Below are positions 32,701 to 43,027 of a stretch of 64,000 nucleotides of DNA, in pieces. The DNA comes from Pachypanchax playfairii. Its lineage: Eukaryota; Chordata; Actinopteri; Cyprinodontiformes; Aplocheilidae. A program made the position numbers and the translations under genes. Positions within the stretch are counted from its first letter, which is position 1; each line of letters begins with the position of its first letter. The notes below the pieces were generated by a model that was given only the letters and a program-made list of their open reading frames with translations, did not search any database and was not told the origin of the DNA. The stretch spans positions 1,060,886-1,124,885 of the forward strand of contig SSNP01000151.1 in the NCBI GenBank assembly GCA_006937955.1, read 5' to 3'.

Positions 32701-35350
32701 ACTTTAAAAAGTTAACTTTCCAATTAATTTTGAGCCCCTTGAAAACACACCCCTATCAGCAGACACACACAACCAGGCAGCAGTAATGTCACGCCAGACC
32801 TACTCCAAACCCATCACCACCCTCGGCCTCACCCCCACCTGTGGCCAGGTGGTCAGGCACCCCACCCTTTGCAAATACTCTCAACATCAGACCCATGGCA
32901 CCCTTGCAGCACTACCAATGCACCTGTCCCCCAAGGAAACCGCACCCCCAACACCTAGACCTCCATGCCCCATTGAATTGGGATGCAGTCAGATAGAAAC
33001 GAGTTAAATCAGGCAGAAAGTCTATTGATCAGGATTTGTTGTGAAGTAGTGTCAAGTACTGCAGAGAGGTCAAGGAAAATAAGAATGGGAACATCAACAG
33101 GCCATTAGTTATTTTCAACACTACAGTTTCTGTGCTATTGAGGAAGTGAAACTCACATTGGAAGTTTACGAACAAGTTCTTATGAGAGAGATAACCATTA
33201 ATTTCCTGACCAACACTAAGTCAGTGCACAGACCATGGGAAAAATCATTTCTATTGCAATCAGAGGTGATCGGGTCCAGCTGACTTTTGAAAAGAAGTAG
33301 GACTTCTTCAGTCAACTTTAACAATTAGGAATTTTATTTATTTTTATATAGAAAATGAAAATTTAAAAGGATTCCTTGTGTGTGTATTTTTTAAGCTATG
33401 ACACACGTTCTTACCAAGCTGCATCAAATTACCCATGTTCATTTTGGCCATATCAATAGCACAGAAAACTGAATAAATGAAACTTGGAAGCATTAATCTT
33501 TTTTAACACTGTGATGTTGTTTTCAATACTTATTCAAATCTGAAAAAAACTACTTTCTTACTTTTCAAGATTTTGTAGAATGCATGCAATGACTTGTGAT
33601 ATCAGGCCAAAAGCAAACCATCATAGTACAGAAACAATGGTTCAATCTGTGAGCAAAAGATGAATGTAAGAACTGCATAGATTGTATGCATTACACAAGC
33701 TGGAATTGTACAAAGAGAAGAGTTCTAAGGAAGCTCTTTAAGCTGAGCTAAATGATGTGACACATTGAAAAGACACATGATTAACATCAGTAGCACAGTT
33801 CCCTCACAAATAATGATATGAATTTTAACAAAGACAAGTATGAATTTCAGATGTTCTCTGAACCTTTTTTTTTTATCTGAAAAGCACAATAACTTGACCT
33901 GAGAGTGACGGGATTCATTTGTTGCTGTCATATAGTGCTTGAAACAGCATACCGGTGTCACACATCAATTGCCTGCTTCAGGGCTGATGCCTGAGGCAAG
34001 TAAACACAAAGATGACAGAAACTGCATGAGTCAAAGCAGCTGACAAATAACCAAAATATACATATTATTAAAGACCTCTTTGATGTGTCAGTGGGTGGCT
34101 GTTACCTGGCAGAAATGACTGGTGAATCATGCAATCAGTGGAGCCAGCTATGCCATATGCCCAGAAAGAGGAGATGTTTGCCACAGATCCCCTGTCCTGT
34201 ATTCATCTGCTAAGGTCAAACTGTCAGCCCTTCTGTCAAGTAATGTGTGTGTTTTGAACTACTTATGAGATGCCCATGGCATGACTAAATAATATGTAAA
34301 TTTTGGAGTGAATGCCCTGATTTTGTAACAATAATAAAGAAACTAAAATATTTTTTAAAATGTCTGGACTACTGTCAAAAGAATACATAGAAATATTATG
34401 AACATTCTACCGAAACATTCTACATATAAGTAAGTTTGTTTTCACATGCCTGGGGGAGATGACATGCCACTGAGGCAATTTGGAGCTTACAAGAAAATGT
34501 GACAAGGTGACAAAATGGCAAAATTTTAGGCCCACTTCACATTGGATGGTGATATTTTTGCAGAATCTTGGGGAGAACTCACAGAGTGTACTAAGAATGT
34601 GATGGGTTCTCATTTTGATGTGGTAGAGTATGATAGGTTGACACCGTTTTAGAGCTCGCTCAAAGTTTTTGTTGCAATGTCATAGTGGTTTATCATCAGG
34701 GTGGCGATGTTTCAGGGTCCAGGGTAGAGAGTGGGAGAAGTGGCAGCAGGTTGGAATGTACCCACAATGTGTAGTCTGCAAACATGGCCATGGCTTGGTT
34801 GTCAGTCCATGTCTGGGCTCTGATCTCATCATGCACTAGTGTTGTACCAATGTTAGATGCTAGCACATAACTACATTTCAATGCCATCTCAAGGCAGATT
34901 AATGCATTTTGTCAAACTGTCAGATTTGAGTTAATTCCTGTGTCTCTGACACTCTCAGTTCTCAATAAAACATAATAGAAGCATTATAACTTTATTTGAC
35001 GAAACATGGAGCAAATTTGTCTTGTTTGACATTTAAAGGTGTGGCAGAGGATCCTTTTCTTCTGGGTGGATCATCTAGACTACTGGTCAATCATCCTGTT
35101 GAAATGTTTACGGAAGTCTATCGTATGTGCAAGATAGATTATCACTTACTGGTGCTGAGTCTGACAACGTGGAAAAAGTGCAAATCTTCAGTTTTCTGTG
35201 ATGCTGACAGTGACTTGTAAACAGAGCGTGCATTGGATAACTGGGAGTTTCCTCTCAGAGGCAGGTAGAGTGTTGAGCATGCATATTTTTCCAAATGGTG
35301 GTGAGGGTGGTTCTTCCCTGAAATTCAAAAAAATCCTCCGAAATACCTTT
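32701..35350. other. Mostly unannotated; possible old LINE remnant near 33030-33330
   Basis: Around 33030-33330 the order GTCAAGTACTGCAGAGAGG, AGTTTCTGTGCTAT and AGTTTACGAACAAGTT resembles a common fish LINE-related sequence on the minus strand, heavily mutated. A CCCCACCC-rich stretch lies at 32800-32960. Nothing else is recognised in this 2.6 kb. Confidence 0.3.
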
Positions 35351-35601
35351 AAGAGGCAAGTATAAGACCCACAGACCCGTCTCTCTGACGTCTGTGGTCA
35401 TAGAAAGGTTGGTGTTAAACCACCCAAAGACTATCACGGGACCCCTGCTTGGCCCTCTTCAAGTTGCATACAGGGCAAACAGGTCAGTGGATGATGCAGG
35501 CAAAACATGGGGCTGCATTACATCCTCTTGAGGTAGGTTCTTACTGAGTATTATAAAATCATCTTCTTTTTAAACTCAGGCTTGATGAGAGGTGTATTAC
35601 C

Positions 35602-36169
35602 CTCCCATACATTAAAGGAACAACAGAGAAAATCATGACTGTGATGAAAAAATACGACATCAACACACCAACGAAACCATATAGGACAATAAAACAACAA
35701 CTGGTGCATCCAAAGGACAAAATACCATCTGATAAAAAATGCGGCGTGATCTATGAGATTCCATGCAAACTGTGCAATAAAACATACGTAGGAGAAACTG
35801 GACGTCAACTCAACACACGAAAAATAGAACATCAGAAAGAATGCAAGAAAGAAACAAAACGAAGACACACAAGAGCAACAAAACAAGAAGCAGAAACTAC
35901 AATAAAAAAAATCAGCCGCCATGGACCACTGCACAAAAGAAAACCATATCATGGACTGGGACAACACAAAGATCATCAACACAGAACAACAAAAATACAA
36001 AAGATGTATAAAGGAGGCGATTGAAATAAGAAGACGTGGCCACAACACCATGAACCGGGACGATGGAGTCTACTTGTTGGACCACAGCTGGGACTCCATC
36101 ATCACCAGGGAAGAAGCGGGCAGCAGGGGGCGACATCGTCCCCTGCTGCCCGCTCATAAAAGGAAGTAA
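35602..36169 (+). pseudogene. Penelope-like C terminus with GIY-YIG endonuclease, frameshifted
   Basis: The coding piece begins in the linker ahead of the endonuclease (LPYIKGTTEKIMTVMKKY, LVHPKDKIPSDKKCG). GVIYEIPCKLCNKTYVGETG then gives the GIY-YIG catalytic signature (here VIYEI and TYVGET), followed by the Arg of RQLNTRKIEHQ. A run of A residues at about 35903-35909 shifts the frame; the continuation in the second frame reads KENHIMDWDNTKIIN and ends TAA at 36167-36169. The endonuclease nicks DNA for target-primed reverse transcription in these elements. The reverse transcriptase part is missing through 5' truncation. Confidence 0.85.
36116..36153 (+). other. GC-rich perfect hairpin in the Penelope 3' region
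   Basis: GCGGGCAGCAGGGG at 36116-36129 pairs exactly with 36140-36153; the 10-nt centre can pair further (CGA with TCG). It spans the last codons of the frame, about 35 nt upstream of the hammerhead-like motif. Confidence 0.8.
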
Positions 36170-36185
36170 CATCTACAGGAACAAC

Positions 36186-36229
36186 AGCTCTGAAGAAGGC
36201 GGAAGTAATCACGCTGAAACATGTCAGCT
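36186..36229 (+). ncRNA. Hammerhead-ribozyme-like motif in the Penelope 3' end
   Basis: In order: AGCT (stem I, 36186-36189), CTGAAGA (core box, 36190-36196), an imperfect stem II (AGGCG with CGCT, one bulged base), GAAA (36216-36219), a minimal CATG stem III, GTC (36223-36225) and AGCT (stem I return, 36226-36229). Hammerhead motifs with very short stem III are known in Penelope-like elements. The bulge in stem II and lack of a stem III loop make activity uncertain. Confidence 0.5.
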
Positions 36230-36581
36230 ACAGGTAATACACCTCTCATCAAGCCTGAGTTTAAAAAGAACCTAAAACAAGATGCATTATATCCTGCAAC
36301 ACATTGAAACTGCAGGGACATACAGCAGGATGCTGTTTGTGTTAACACAATCTTCCCAGAAGTCCTCCAGTTTAAACTCTCTCAGCTCTCTGTCCCAGCT
36401 TCCTGCCTGTCAGTGGATCACAAACTTTCTGACAGACAGGAAGCAGCAGGTGAAACTGGGGAAAATAACAACCAGCTCCTGGACCATCAGGTGCCCCCTA
36501 CTGATGAGTTCTGTCCCCCCTGCTATTCTCTCTCTACACAATTGGCTGCTTCTCCAGTGATCCATGTGTTAAACTCCTTAA

Positions 36582-37089
36582 AGCAGCAATGCAGAGTTTT
36601 TTCTCCAAGGGCGCCACTGAGGCGAAATAAATGTGTTGCACATTTAAGTCACGCCCCTTTCCGTGACAGGATAGCAATGATACTGAATGTTGGCTGTCAT
36701 ACATGCACATGCACCACCTTTGTTACGATGGACACTTCATGGGTAAGTTACATTTAATTTTTATATTTATTTATTTATTTATTTTAATAGTTTCGGTTTC
36801 AAGTGTCTTTGCAGCGTTGTAAACAGCTGGTAAACATCAGCCGTAGTTCTTCAGGATACGCACACGCTTGGTTGATTGACAGGTGTACTATGTAGAATGC
36901 TATTGGCTAATGCTGGGCAACACTTAGTTAAAATTAAATGCGCCCCTTTGGGACAGCGGGGGGCTTTGAGAAAGAAAAAAAAAAGTTTTTCCTACATTAT
37001 ATTACAGAACCAGGTCAGACTATCACTTTTATGGAATTTCCAAAAATTATACATAACTCCTGAAAAGGGGAAAACTCCAGAATGCAACA
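36582..37089. mobile_element. TTAA-flanked MITE (piggyBac or Kolobok type), 508 bp
   Basis: TTAA at 36578-36581 and 37090-37093. Ends AGCAGCAATGCAGAGTTTT and, inverted, TGTTGCATTCTGGAGTTTT match at most positions. Joining the flanks at one TTAA makes the LINE reading continuous, which confirms the ends. No coding frame inside. Confidence 0.8.
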
Positions 37090-37319
37090 TTAAGTCTGCA
37101 GACAACACAACATCATCAGCCTCATCTGAGGTGAAGAGTGTTGAAAACTGTTTTCCATTCATCTCCATGCCAGATATAAACCAGGTGGCAAGTGTTTCAT
37201 AAATGTAATCCTGGCTCCATGAAGGGAATCGAACACTGAACTGAGAAGAGGGTATTTGTTTGTATTTGATTGTTTGATCAAGAACTTTGTAGTCAGTACC
37301 AGTTCTCGCTACAGTGAAG

Positions 37320-37460
37320 AAAAAAAAATGTGTCAGTTCATAACAAAAGTAATTCCATAGCACTTCACCATCAATTCAACGCAATCCCCCATCCTGAGCA
37401 GCATGATTGGCAACAGTAGAAAGGGACGACTCCCTTTTAACAGGAAAAAACCTCTAGCAG
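37320..37460 (-). repeat. L2 3'-end fragment, minus orientation
   Basis: CAGTTCATAACAAAAGTAAT and ACGACTCCCTTTTAACAGGA match the 3' region of the L2 copy at 27000-27215. Confidence 0.7.
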
Positions 37461-37584
37461 CATTAATCTAGAAGCACTCGTGCTGATTGGAGCTGGCAGT
37501 TACCTGGCGCAATGACAAATTGGGAAAATATGGAATGTGTGAGCCTTATCTGGCAGCACTTAGACTAAAAAAGTCTTATTTTCT

Positions 37585-37650
37585 GTAAAGTGAAATGACT
37601 TTGTTATGAACTGGCGCTTTATTAAAAAAAAAAATGAACTTGAAACTTAA
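37585..37650 (+). repeat. L2 3'-end fragment, plus orientation
   Basis: TTTGTTATGAACTGGCGCTT and the ATGAACTTGAAACTT tail are the inverted counterpart of the L2 end, 130 bp from the minus-strand fragment. Confidence 0.65.
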
Positions 37651-38755
37651 AAATTTGGGGGATCTAGATCACAAACTGATGTGGTTAGGATCTCATTGGA
37701 AGGATGGGTGTCACCTTGGAGAAGCAGGTTCGACTCGGTGTGGAGAAGTGACTGATTGGCTGTTTTCATGTGATTTCTTTTTCCGGAATAGCGCTACAAA
37801 TGGTGGCAGCTTGTTGGAGTAGCTCTGTGACTTTGCTAGCATTTTTTTGTTTTTTTTTAGTATCTCTTGCTACTTTTTTCTTCTGGAAATATTTTCTAAA
37901 TACTTTTCTTCTGATTTGGGTGCTGTGCTGATTGAGTTTTTTGCTTGATTTGTCACTTTTTTGCCACTTGTTATGATGCGTAACCATGGCAACAAGAGAC
38001 TTTCTTTACAAGAAAGAGCAGCTAACTGACATTTCTAAGGCTGAAATAATCCTCAAATTGAAACTCTGGATCCCCGATGAGCTCAAAGAAGAAGACGTGG
38101 ATGCAGCGCAGGGGCAAAGTGAAGAGAGAGAAAGAGGAAGTTAAACCTTCACTTCCATCAGTCATATTGACAAATGTGAGATCTCTTTGCTAACAAAATG
38201 GATGAACTTGAAACTCTGTTGAAGACCCAGCCAGAGTATCAGGAATGCACCATCATGTGTTTTACTGAGACATGGCTAAAGGAACATATCCCGGACTCCA
38301 GTGTGTCTCTGCCTGGCTTTCCAACAATACGGACAGACAGAGATTTGAAGAGGAGCGGCAAAAGAAAAGGAGTTTGTCAGCTGCTCACACCTGTAGTCAC
38401 CTGTTGGGGAAGCAGCATCAGAGCAAGTGACATGAAGAGGCTGAACAGATGGATAAGGAGGACTGATTCTGTCCTGGAGACTGAACTGGAGTCTCTTGAG
38501 TTGATTGTCCAAAGGAGGATGAAGAACATAATGGAAAACCCTCATCATCCGCTTCAGAACATAGTAACTCAACAACAGAGTGTCTTCAGTCAGAAGATTC
38601 TTCATAATCCACTGCAGCACAAACCGCTACAGGAGATCCTTCCTGTCCACACCTAGAACCCTCTACAATGGCTCCCCGAAGAACAACTGAGCTACAACAA
38701 CACTTAATTTCCCTTTGGGGATTAATAAAGTATTTTTGATTTGATTTTGATTTGG
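37651..38755 (+). mobile_element. Internally deleted LINE derivative, copy 1
   Basis: Has a 5' leader, the start of the endonuclease frame, a join to the ORF2 C terminus, and the 3' end with GGGATTAATAAAGTA followed by a TTTTGATTTGATTTTGATT tail. Reverse transcriptase is absent. The same internal join is found in the copy at 56486-57190. Confidence 0.75.
38198..38656 (+). CDS. Fusion frame: LINE endonuclease N terminus joined to ORF2 C terminus
   Basis: A 152-residue open frame. Residues 1-55 are the start of an apurinic-like endonuclease (MDELETLLKTQPEYQ, FTETWLKEHIPDSSVSLPGF, TIRTDRD). At KRSGKRKGVCQLL the frame passes directly into the ORF2 C-terminal region (VTCWGSSIRASDMKRLNRW, LELIVQRRMKNIMENPHHPL, QQSVFSQKILHNPLQ). 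The catalytic endonuclease residues beyond the first motif, the whole reverse transcriptase and the FADD box are missing. A product would lack enzymatic activity. The frame is open over the join and the equivalent join in the second copy is also in frame. Confidence 0.7.
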   Translation: MDELETLLKTQPEYQECTIMCFTETWLKEHIPDSSVSLPGFPTIRTDRDLKRSGKRKGVCQLLTPVVTCWGSSIRASDMKRLNRWIRRTDSVLETELESLELIVQRRMKNIMENPHHPLQNIVTQQQSVFSQKILHNPLQHKPLQEILPVHT

Positions 38756-39735
38756 TCCAATTCAGCTGTTTCAGATTTCCACCATATGGACTCAAGGCTG
38801 TTAAAAATTCTTCAGTATATGCTTCTAATCTCTCCTATCTTATTTGACTGGTCTTATGGCCAAACATCTCCAACCTCCCCCGAGGAAAATGCTGACTGGA
38901 TACTTGGCCCCCCTCTCCTCTAGTTGCCGAACTGTGCAAACAGATTCTTAAGGACAGTGATTTCCTGACAAAACATCTGGGAGCGATGGTGTTTACATTC
39001 CTCTCATACGCATATCAATATCACACATTGCATTCACACCCCCTAATGTCCTCACTGTGTTACATCATATCTGGTTCCCGCTGAGGTGTTTTTTTTTTGT
39101 CATTCCCAAGTAGCACCTGTTGAAGTCATGTACCGAAAGACTCCATCGAGTTCAGGATCAGAGAAGAGACAAACTGGTTAAGTCTTTCGAAACACAGCTT
39201 TATTAAACAATTCTCTCAAAGTACAGAATGCATTCTGGAGATCAACACAGATCTGATCTGCTTTCCTCGTATTGTCTGTTTTATTAGATGCCAGCGAGGC
39301 GTGTCAAAGTGAAACTTAAGGAAAGTGAAACTTAACTCGTGTCAGTAAATTTCCACTGAACATCTAAAATAATAACAACCTGAAAAGGAAATGGTTAACA
39401 AAGAGCTTGCATGATCTACATAGCTATTAAGTTTACACCTCTTAAAAGTACAATCTTTAATCCAAGTCAAAAATATAATAATGAAAAGCACACAACTATT
39501 GTAAGATCACATAAGATAGTAAAACATTTCTGTTAATAAAAGCTTTTCTCCACACACCTCATGAGGGCACTGCGTGAGTGGATTTTTTTTCTCCTCTCTA
39601 TCCCCATGTGGCTCCTGTCTGGTTCAGATTTAAATATATAAGCTTATACCTATACCTATAATATACATATATAGATATATATATACACATATATTACATT
39701 ATATATACATACACACACATATATATAATAAAAGT
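38756..39735. other. Unannotated sequence with AT-rich simple repeats
   Basis: No gene recognised. TATATA and ACATATA runs occupy about 39655-39735. The block around 39120-39350 (AAACACAGCTTTATTAAACA) could be old LTR sequence, but no ends are visible. Confidence 0.4.
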
Positions 39736-39795
39736 AACTTTGTTGTACTGGTGCTTTGTACTTGTACAATGACAATAAATTTAATTGATTGATTG
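39736..39795 (+). repeat. LINE 3' tail
   Basis: TGTACTTGTACAATGACAAT followed by AAATTTAATTGATTGATTGA is the style of a LINE 3' end with a short tandem tail. The body is not present. Confidence 0.45.
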
Positions 39796-40817
39796 ACTTC
39801 TGCACTGTTTTTTTTTTAGAACAGATATGACTTGAGTCAAAGAGCATGATGTTGAAGTTGTTTAATGGGATTTGCTCACAGGGTTCCCCTCACATCTATT
39901 TCCCAACTGCAGCTTTGGCTTCAGCAGATGTAATAAAACTAATATGGCACCCATCACAATCTTCAGTAAAGGTTATATTTTGATCCACTCAGGGCATTAT
40001 TTTGTTGTAAATAAACAGGTCTGGCATTCACAAATAATAAGTCTCCTTTGGTAAAGGACAAGAAGACATGAGACTGGCTGGCAAACACAGATGTTTTCAC
40101 TGGGAACCCTGTGAATATATACCACGTTGCCTCTGATGCCTGCAGATTATTTTTCCACTGCCGCCTTAGAAACATGGCTGGTAAAATTTATTCTGCCATA
40201 TGAAAATTTATATCTATATTTATTCATCTCACAACACTTTGAATCCTTAATACTTTTGTTTTTATACTGTCAGCACTTGCATGAAGACAGCATTTAGCAT
40301 CAGTGAAAAATAACAAGGATTCCTGTCTGTAGAGAGGAGCCGCAGACTTTAATCTTCCTTTTCTTTATCTTTCCTTGCTGTGCCAGTCTTCCTAACACTG
40401 CTCATCAGTACAAGACCTGCAGGCTGACAAAATACCACATTGTTCTTCTTAGAAGACAAGAAGGCAAACAATGTCATTGGTCATGAATGAGATGAGATTT
40501 GAGGAAATAGTTTTTCTAAAGCTTCCATTTCCTGTTACAAGCTGCTTGTCATTGTCAGATTCACACATCTCAGTGTTCACAGGACTGTCAGTGTTGCACT
40601 AACTTTGTTTTAAAGCCTCTTCTATCCATATGGCTGCCTATTTTAATGGATGGTGCGACACTCCAAATTCTACAATGCTTGAGCATATTTACCCATAATT
40701 TGGATTGAAATCAATTAAATTAGTAATGCTTAATCTATTTAATCTTTGCTCAGTAGCTCACCAAACATGTCAAATGTAGGTCATCAGGATGAGCAAAAAA
40801 ATAAAGTCATAGATATA
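39796..40817. other. Unannotated sequence
   Basis: No feature recognised. Confidence 0.45.
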
Positions 40818-41300
40818 CACTAAATTGCTAAGAGTATCGGGAATTTTGCCCACATCCCATTCTTAATCTGGAGGGTTTAAAATTGAGTTGACCGAGCCTG
40901 ACAGCTATATCAGCCTCATCTCTTTTGAGAAGTCTTTCTACAAGGTTTAGGAGTGTGTTTATGGGAATTGTTTTCACCATTTCTCCAGAAGTAGATTTGC
41001 GAGGTCAGGCACTGATGTTGCAACAGAAGTTCTAGCTTAGTCACTGCTCTAATTCAATACAAAGATGCTCTATCAAGTGGAGACCACTCAAATTTACTTC
41101 ACACCAAAACCATGAGCCATGTATTTTACTCAGAGCACAGATGTACAGTCTTGTTAGAACAGTAAGGGCCATCCCCAAATTGTTTTGAGAAAGTATGTGA
41201 CATAACAATTCAATGTTTGTTGAAGCAATCTGCAGGCCTGTAGGTTTGCTATATACAAATGATTAGGACACCCAAATTCAATAATTTGGAGGGGTAGTGT
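40818..41300 (-). mobile_element. Tc1-type MITE or degraded Tc1 element
   Basis: Reads as the minus strand of a common fish Tc1 family: ATCCCATTCTTAATCTGGAG, AAGGTTTAGGAGTGTGTTTA, CATTTCTCCAGAAGTAGATT and GGGCCATCCCCAAATTGTTT are the terminal and C-terminal transposase regions. The segment near 41230-41300 (GGAGGGGTAGTGTTGG) is the 5' leader. The middle of the transposase is deleted, and no frame is open. Confidence 0.7.
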
Positions 41301-41694
41301 TGGAGATTTTAAGGTTTTACGATGTTGGTAAAAGGTCACAGGTCATGCTGCAGGAGTCAGTGATCTAAATTTGCCCTGACTTGTAAAAACACTTCTGTCT
41401 TTATCTTAGACACCAATTAGTTTACGACTAGTTCCTGTCGTTTATCCACAGGTGTGTTTGTTTATTCCACACTGACTTCATTATCTGACCCACATTTGTT
41501 TCCCTTCCTTGCTTCCTCCAGATGGGAGGTGTCTTTGTGAATAAAAAGGCAATGTAGAGGTGAACACATCAGAATCGTCTCCACACCTTGGTTGGGGCAT
41601 TCTCCTTTGCAAAGCTCATTGAAACCATACTCTGTGTCTGACTGATGGTCTTTTTGATAGTTATTTAACTTAGGGGTATTAAAATATCCTGACA
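41301..41694 (-). repeat. 400-bp repeat, uninterrupted copy (Harbinger empty site)
   Basis: Reverse complement matches 2101-2259 joined to 6301-6539 without a gap. The Harbinger insertion point corresponds to the single AAA in TTCACAAAGACACC. Confidence 0.85.
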
Positions 41695-41711
41695 GGTAGC
41701 CCAATACCTTT

Positions 41712-41795
41712 GGCAATATTCAATTCAATTAAATTCAATTAATTTTTATTTATAAAGCACCAGTTCATAACAAAAGTAATTTCAAGGCACTTTTA
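41712..41795 (-). repeat. L2 3'-end fragment
   Basis: AATTCAATT repeats then TTTATTTATAAAGCACCAG and AAGTAATTTCAAGGCACTT, as in the other L2 3' ends of this window. Confidence 0.7.
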
Positions 41796-43024
41796 CATAA
41801 ATATTTGGCATGTGTTCAGATTGGACAGCCTGTTTGGTTTTGGTTTTCTCATTCACCTCTCGTCTGCTCTTTGAAATTGTTTCCACCTGCTGCTGCACAA
41901 TCAGCGTCCGCTCTCACTTGTGTGTCTCTGCATAAATACTGTGTGACAGCGGGCAGAAGATGCCAGTTAGGTCGAATGCCGTTGACGCTTCCTAACCAGT
42001 GCCTCTTAAAACAGAACTAATTGCTGTGGAAGTAAATCTCCTAAAGTCATTGATTTTTGGCATGTACAAAATATTTTTTAACATGTTTTACAGTTTACTT
42101 TGCATTAAAGACACAAACAGACACTCATACACTGAAATCTCACCAGCTGCCCCACTGTAGTTAAAAAATGTAGCAGCAGATTCAGTCTCCCCTTCAATTA
42201 TCATGCCATTAAGACACTAAGATATTTCACATTAAAGTGCAACAAATTTATCATCTTCCTCCAAATGTAAAGTGCTGAATTATTTGTCACTTTGAAACAT
42301 AAATGATGTCTTTAAAAATGATTGCATTGTGACTTGTAAAATAAATTATAGAAAGAAATTCCTCCTGTTCTGATTGATGCCTCAAATTAAGAGTCATGGG
42401 TGAGTGTTTTGTATATTTTATCCTGTCAATATTATTGTCACCATTTGTAATACCACTGACATTGTGTAACATGCTGTGGTACTATTATTGATTTTGTTAT
42501 TCTGCATGACCCTTTGGGCTCTGAATATGAAGCATATTAACAAAACAGCACTGAGATGCTCTTGAGGAAGATCTTTACAAACTCATTACACTTCTTGAAC
42601 AAATCCTACTTTCTTGGCTACATAATGACAACGTATAATACAGAGATAGTCATTCTGTTTACTTAATAGGATACTTGATATTTCCTACCCAGTGAATAAA
42701 CATGGGTATTATATGCAGGTGATAAAGAGCTAGAAATATTTTACGCCAAAGTCTGCCATTAGAGCTTACAAATGAATGATTGAAGTTTGAAAGAGACAAG
42801 TGTTTCTATGGGCAAATATGTTTATGGTGGAAATAAAATAGCCAGAAGGTCTTATTGCCTGTGGGGGAGAGATAGACATATGTGAAGCAAATGTAAATGG
42901 TACCCCAACTTACATAATCCTTATTCTTCCACCACCATCTTTTAATACATCAACAGAAGTTTCAGCTACAGACTTGCCTGTCAGGAGAGTTGAACCAGTG
43001 GGTGTGTCTGCAGAGGAGAGCCAG
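41796..43024. other. Unannotated sequence
   Basis: AT-rich; no gene, terminus or array recognised. Confidence 0.45.
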
Positions 43025-43027
43025 TTA

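Larger units (their letters stand above)
35567..36267 (+). mobile_element. Penelope-like element, 5'-truncated, bounded by 35-bp inverted repeats
   Basis: 35567-35601 is the exact reverse complement of 36233-36267. The left repeat passes directly into coding sequence, so it is best read as an inverted copy of the element's own 3' end added at a 5' truncation point, a pattern known for this order. Flanking LINE sequence shows a partial duplication (AAAACATGGGGCTGCATTAC versus AAAACAAGATGCATTATATC), possibly a diverged target duplication. Confidence 0.8.
35355..37200 (+). pseudogene. L2/CR1-group LINE reverse transcriptase, interrupted by two transposons
   Basis: Three collinear pieces: 35355-35566, 36268-36577 and 37094 to about 37200. 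Piece one reads RPVSLTSVVIERLVLNHPK and AYRANRSVDDA. Piece two reads ALYILQHIETAGTYSRMLFV-like sequence and QWITNFLTDRKQQVKLG. Piece three continues ...VKLL into K(S)ADNTT, a mutated form of the catalytic FADD box. The first gap is filled by a Penelope-like element, the second by a TTAA-flanked MITE. The gene would supply target-primed reverse transcription; here it is disrupted by the insertions, frameshifts and an altered active-site box. Confidence 0.75.

Noticed and set aside
35551..36051. 166-residue Cys/Phe-rich minus-strand frame
   Set aside because: Antisense of the Penelope-like coding region; the plus strand has the GIY-YIG signature.
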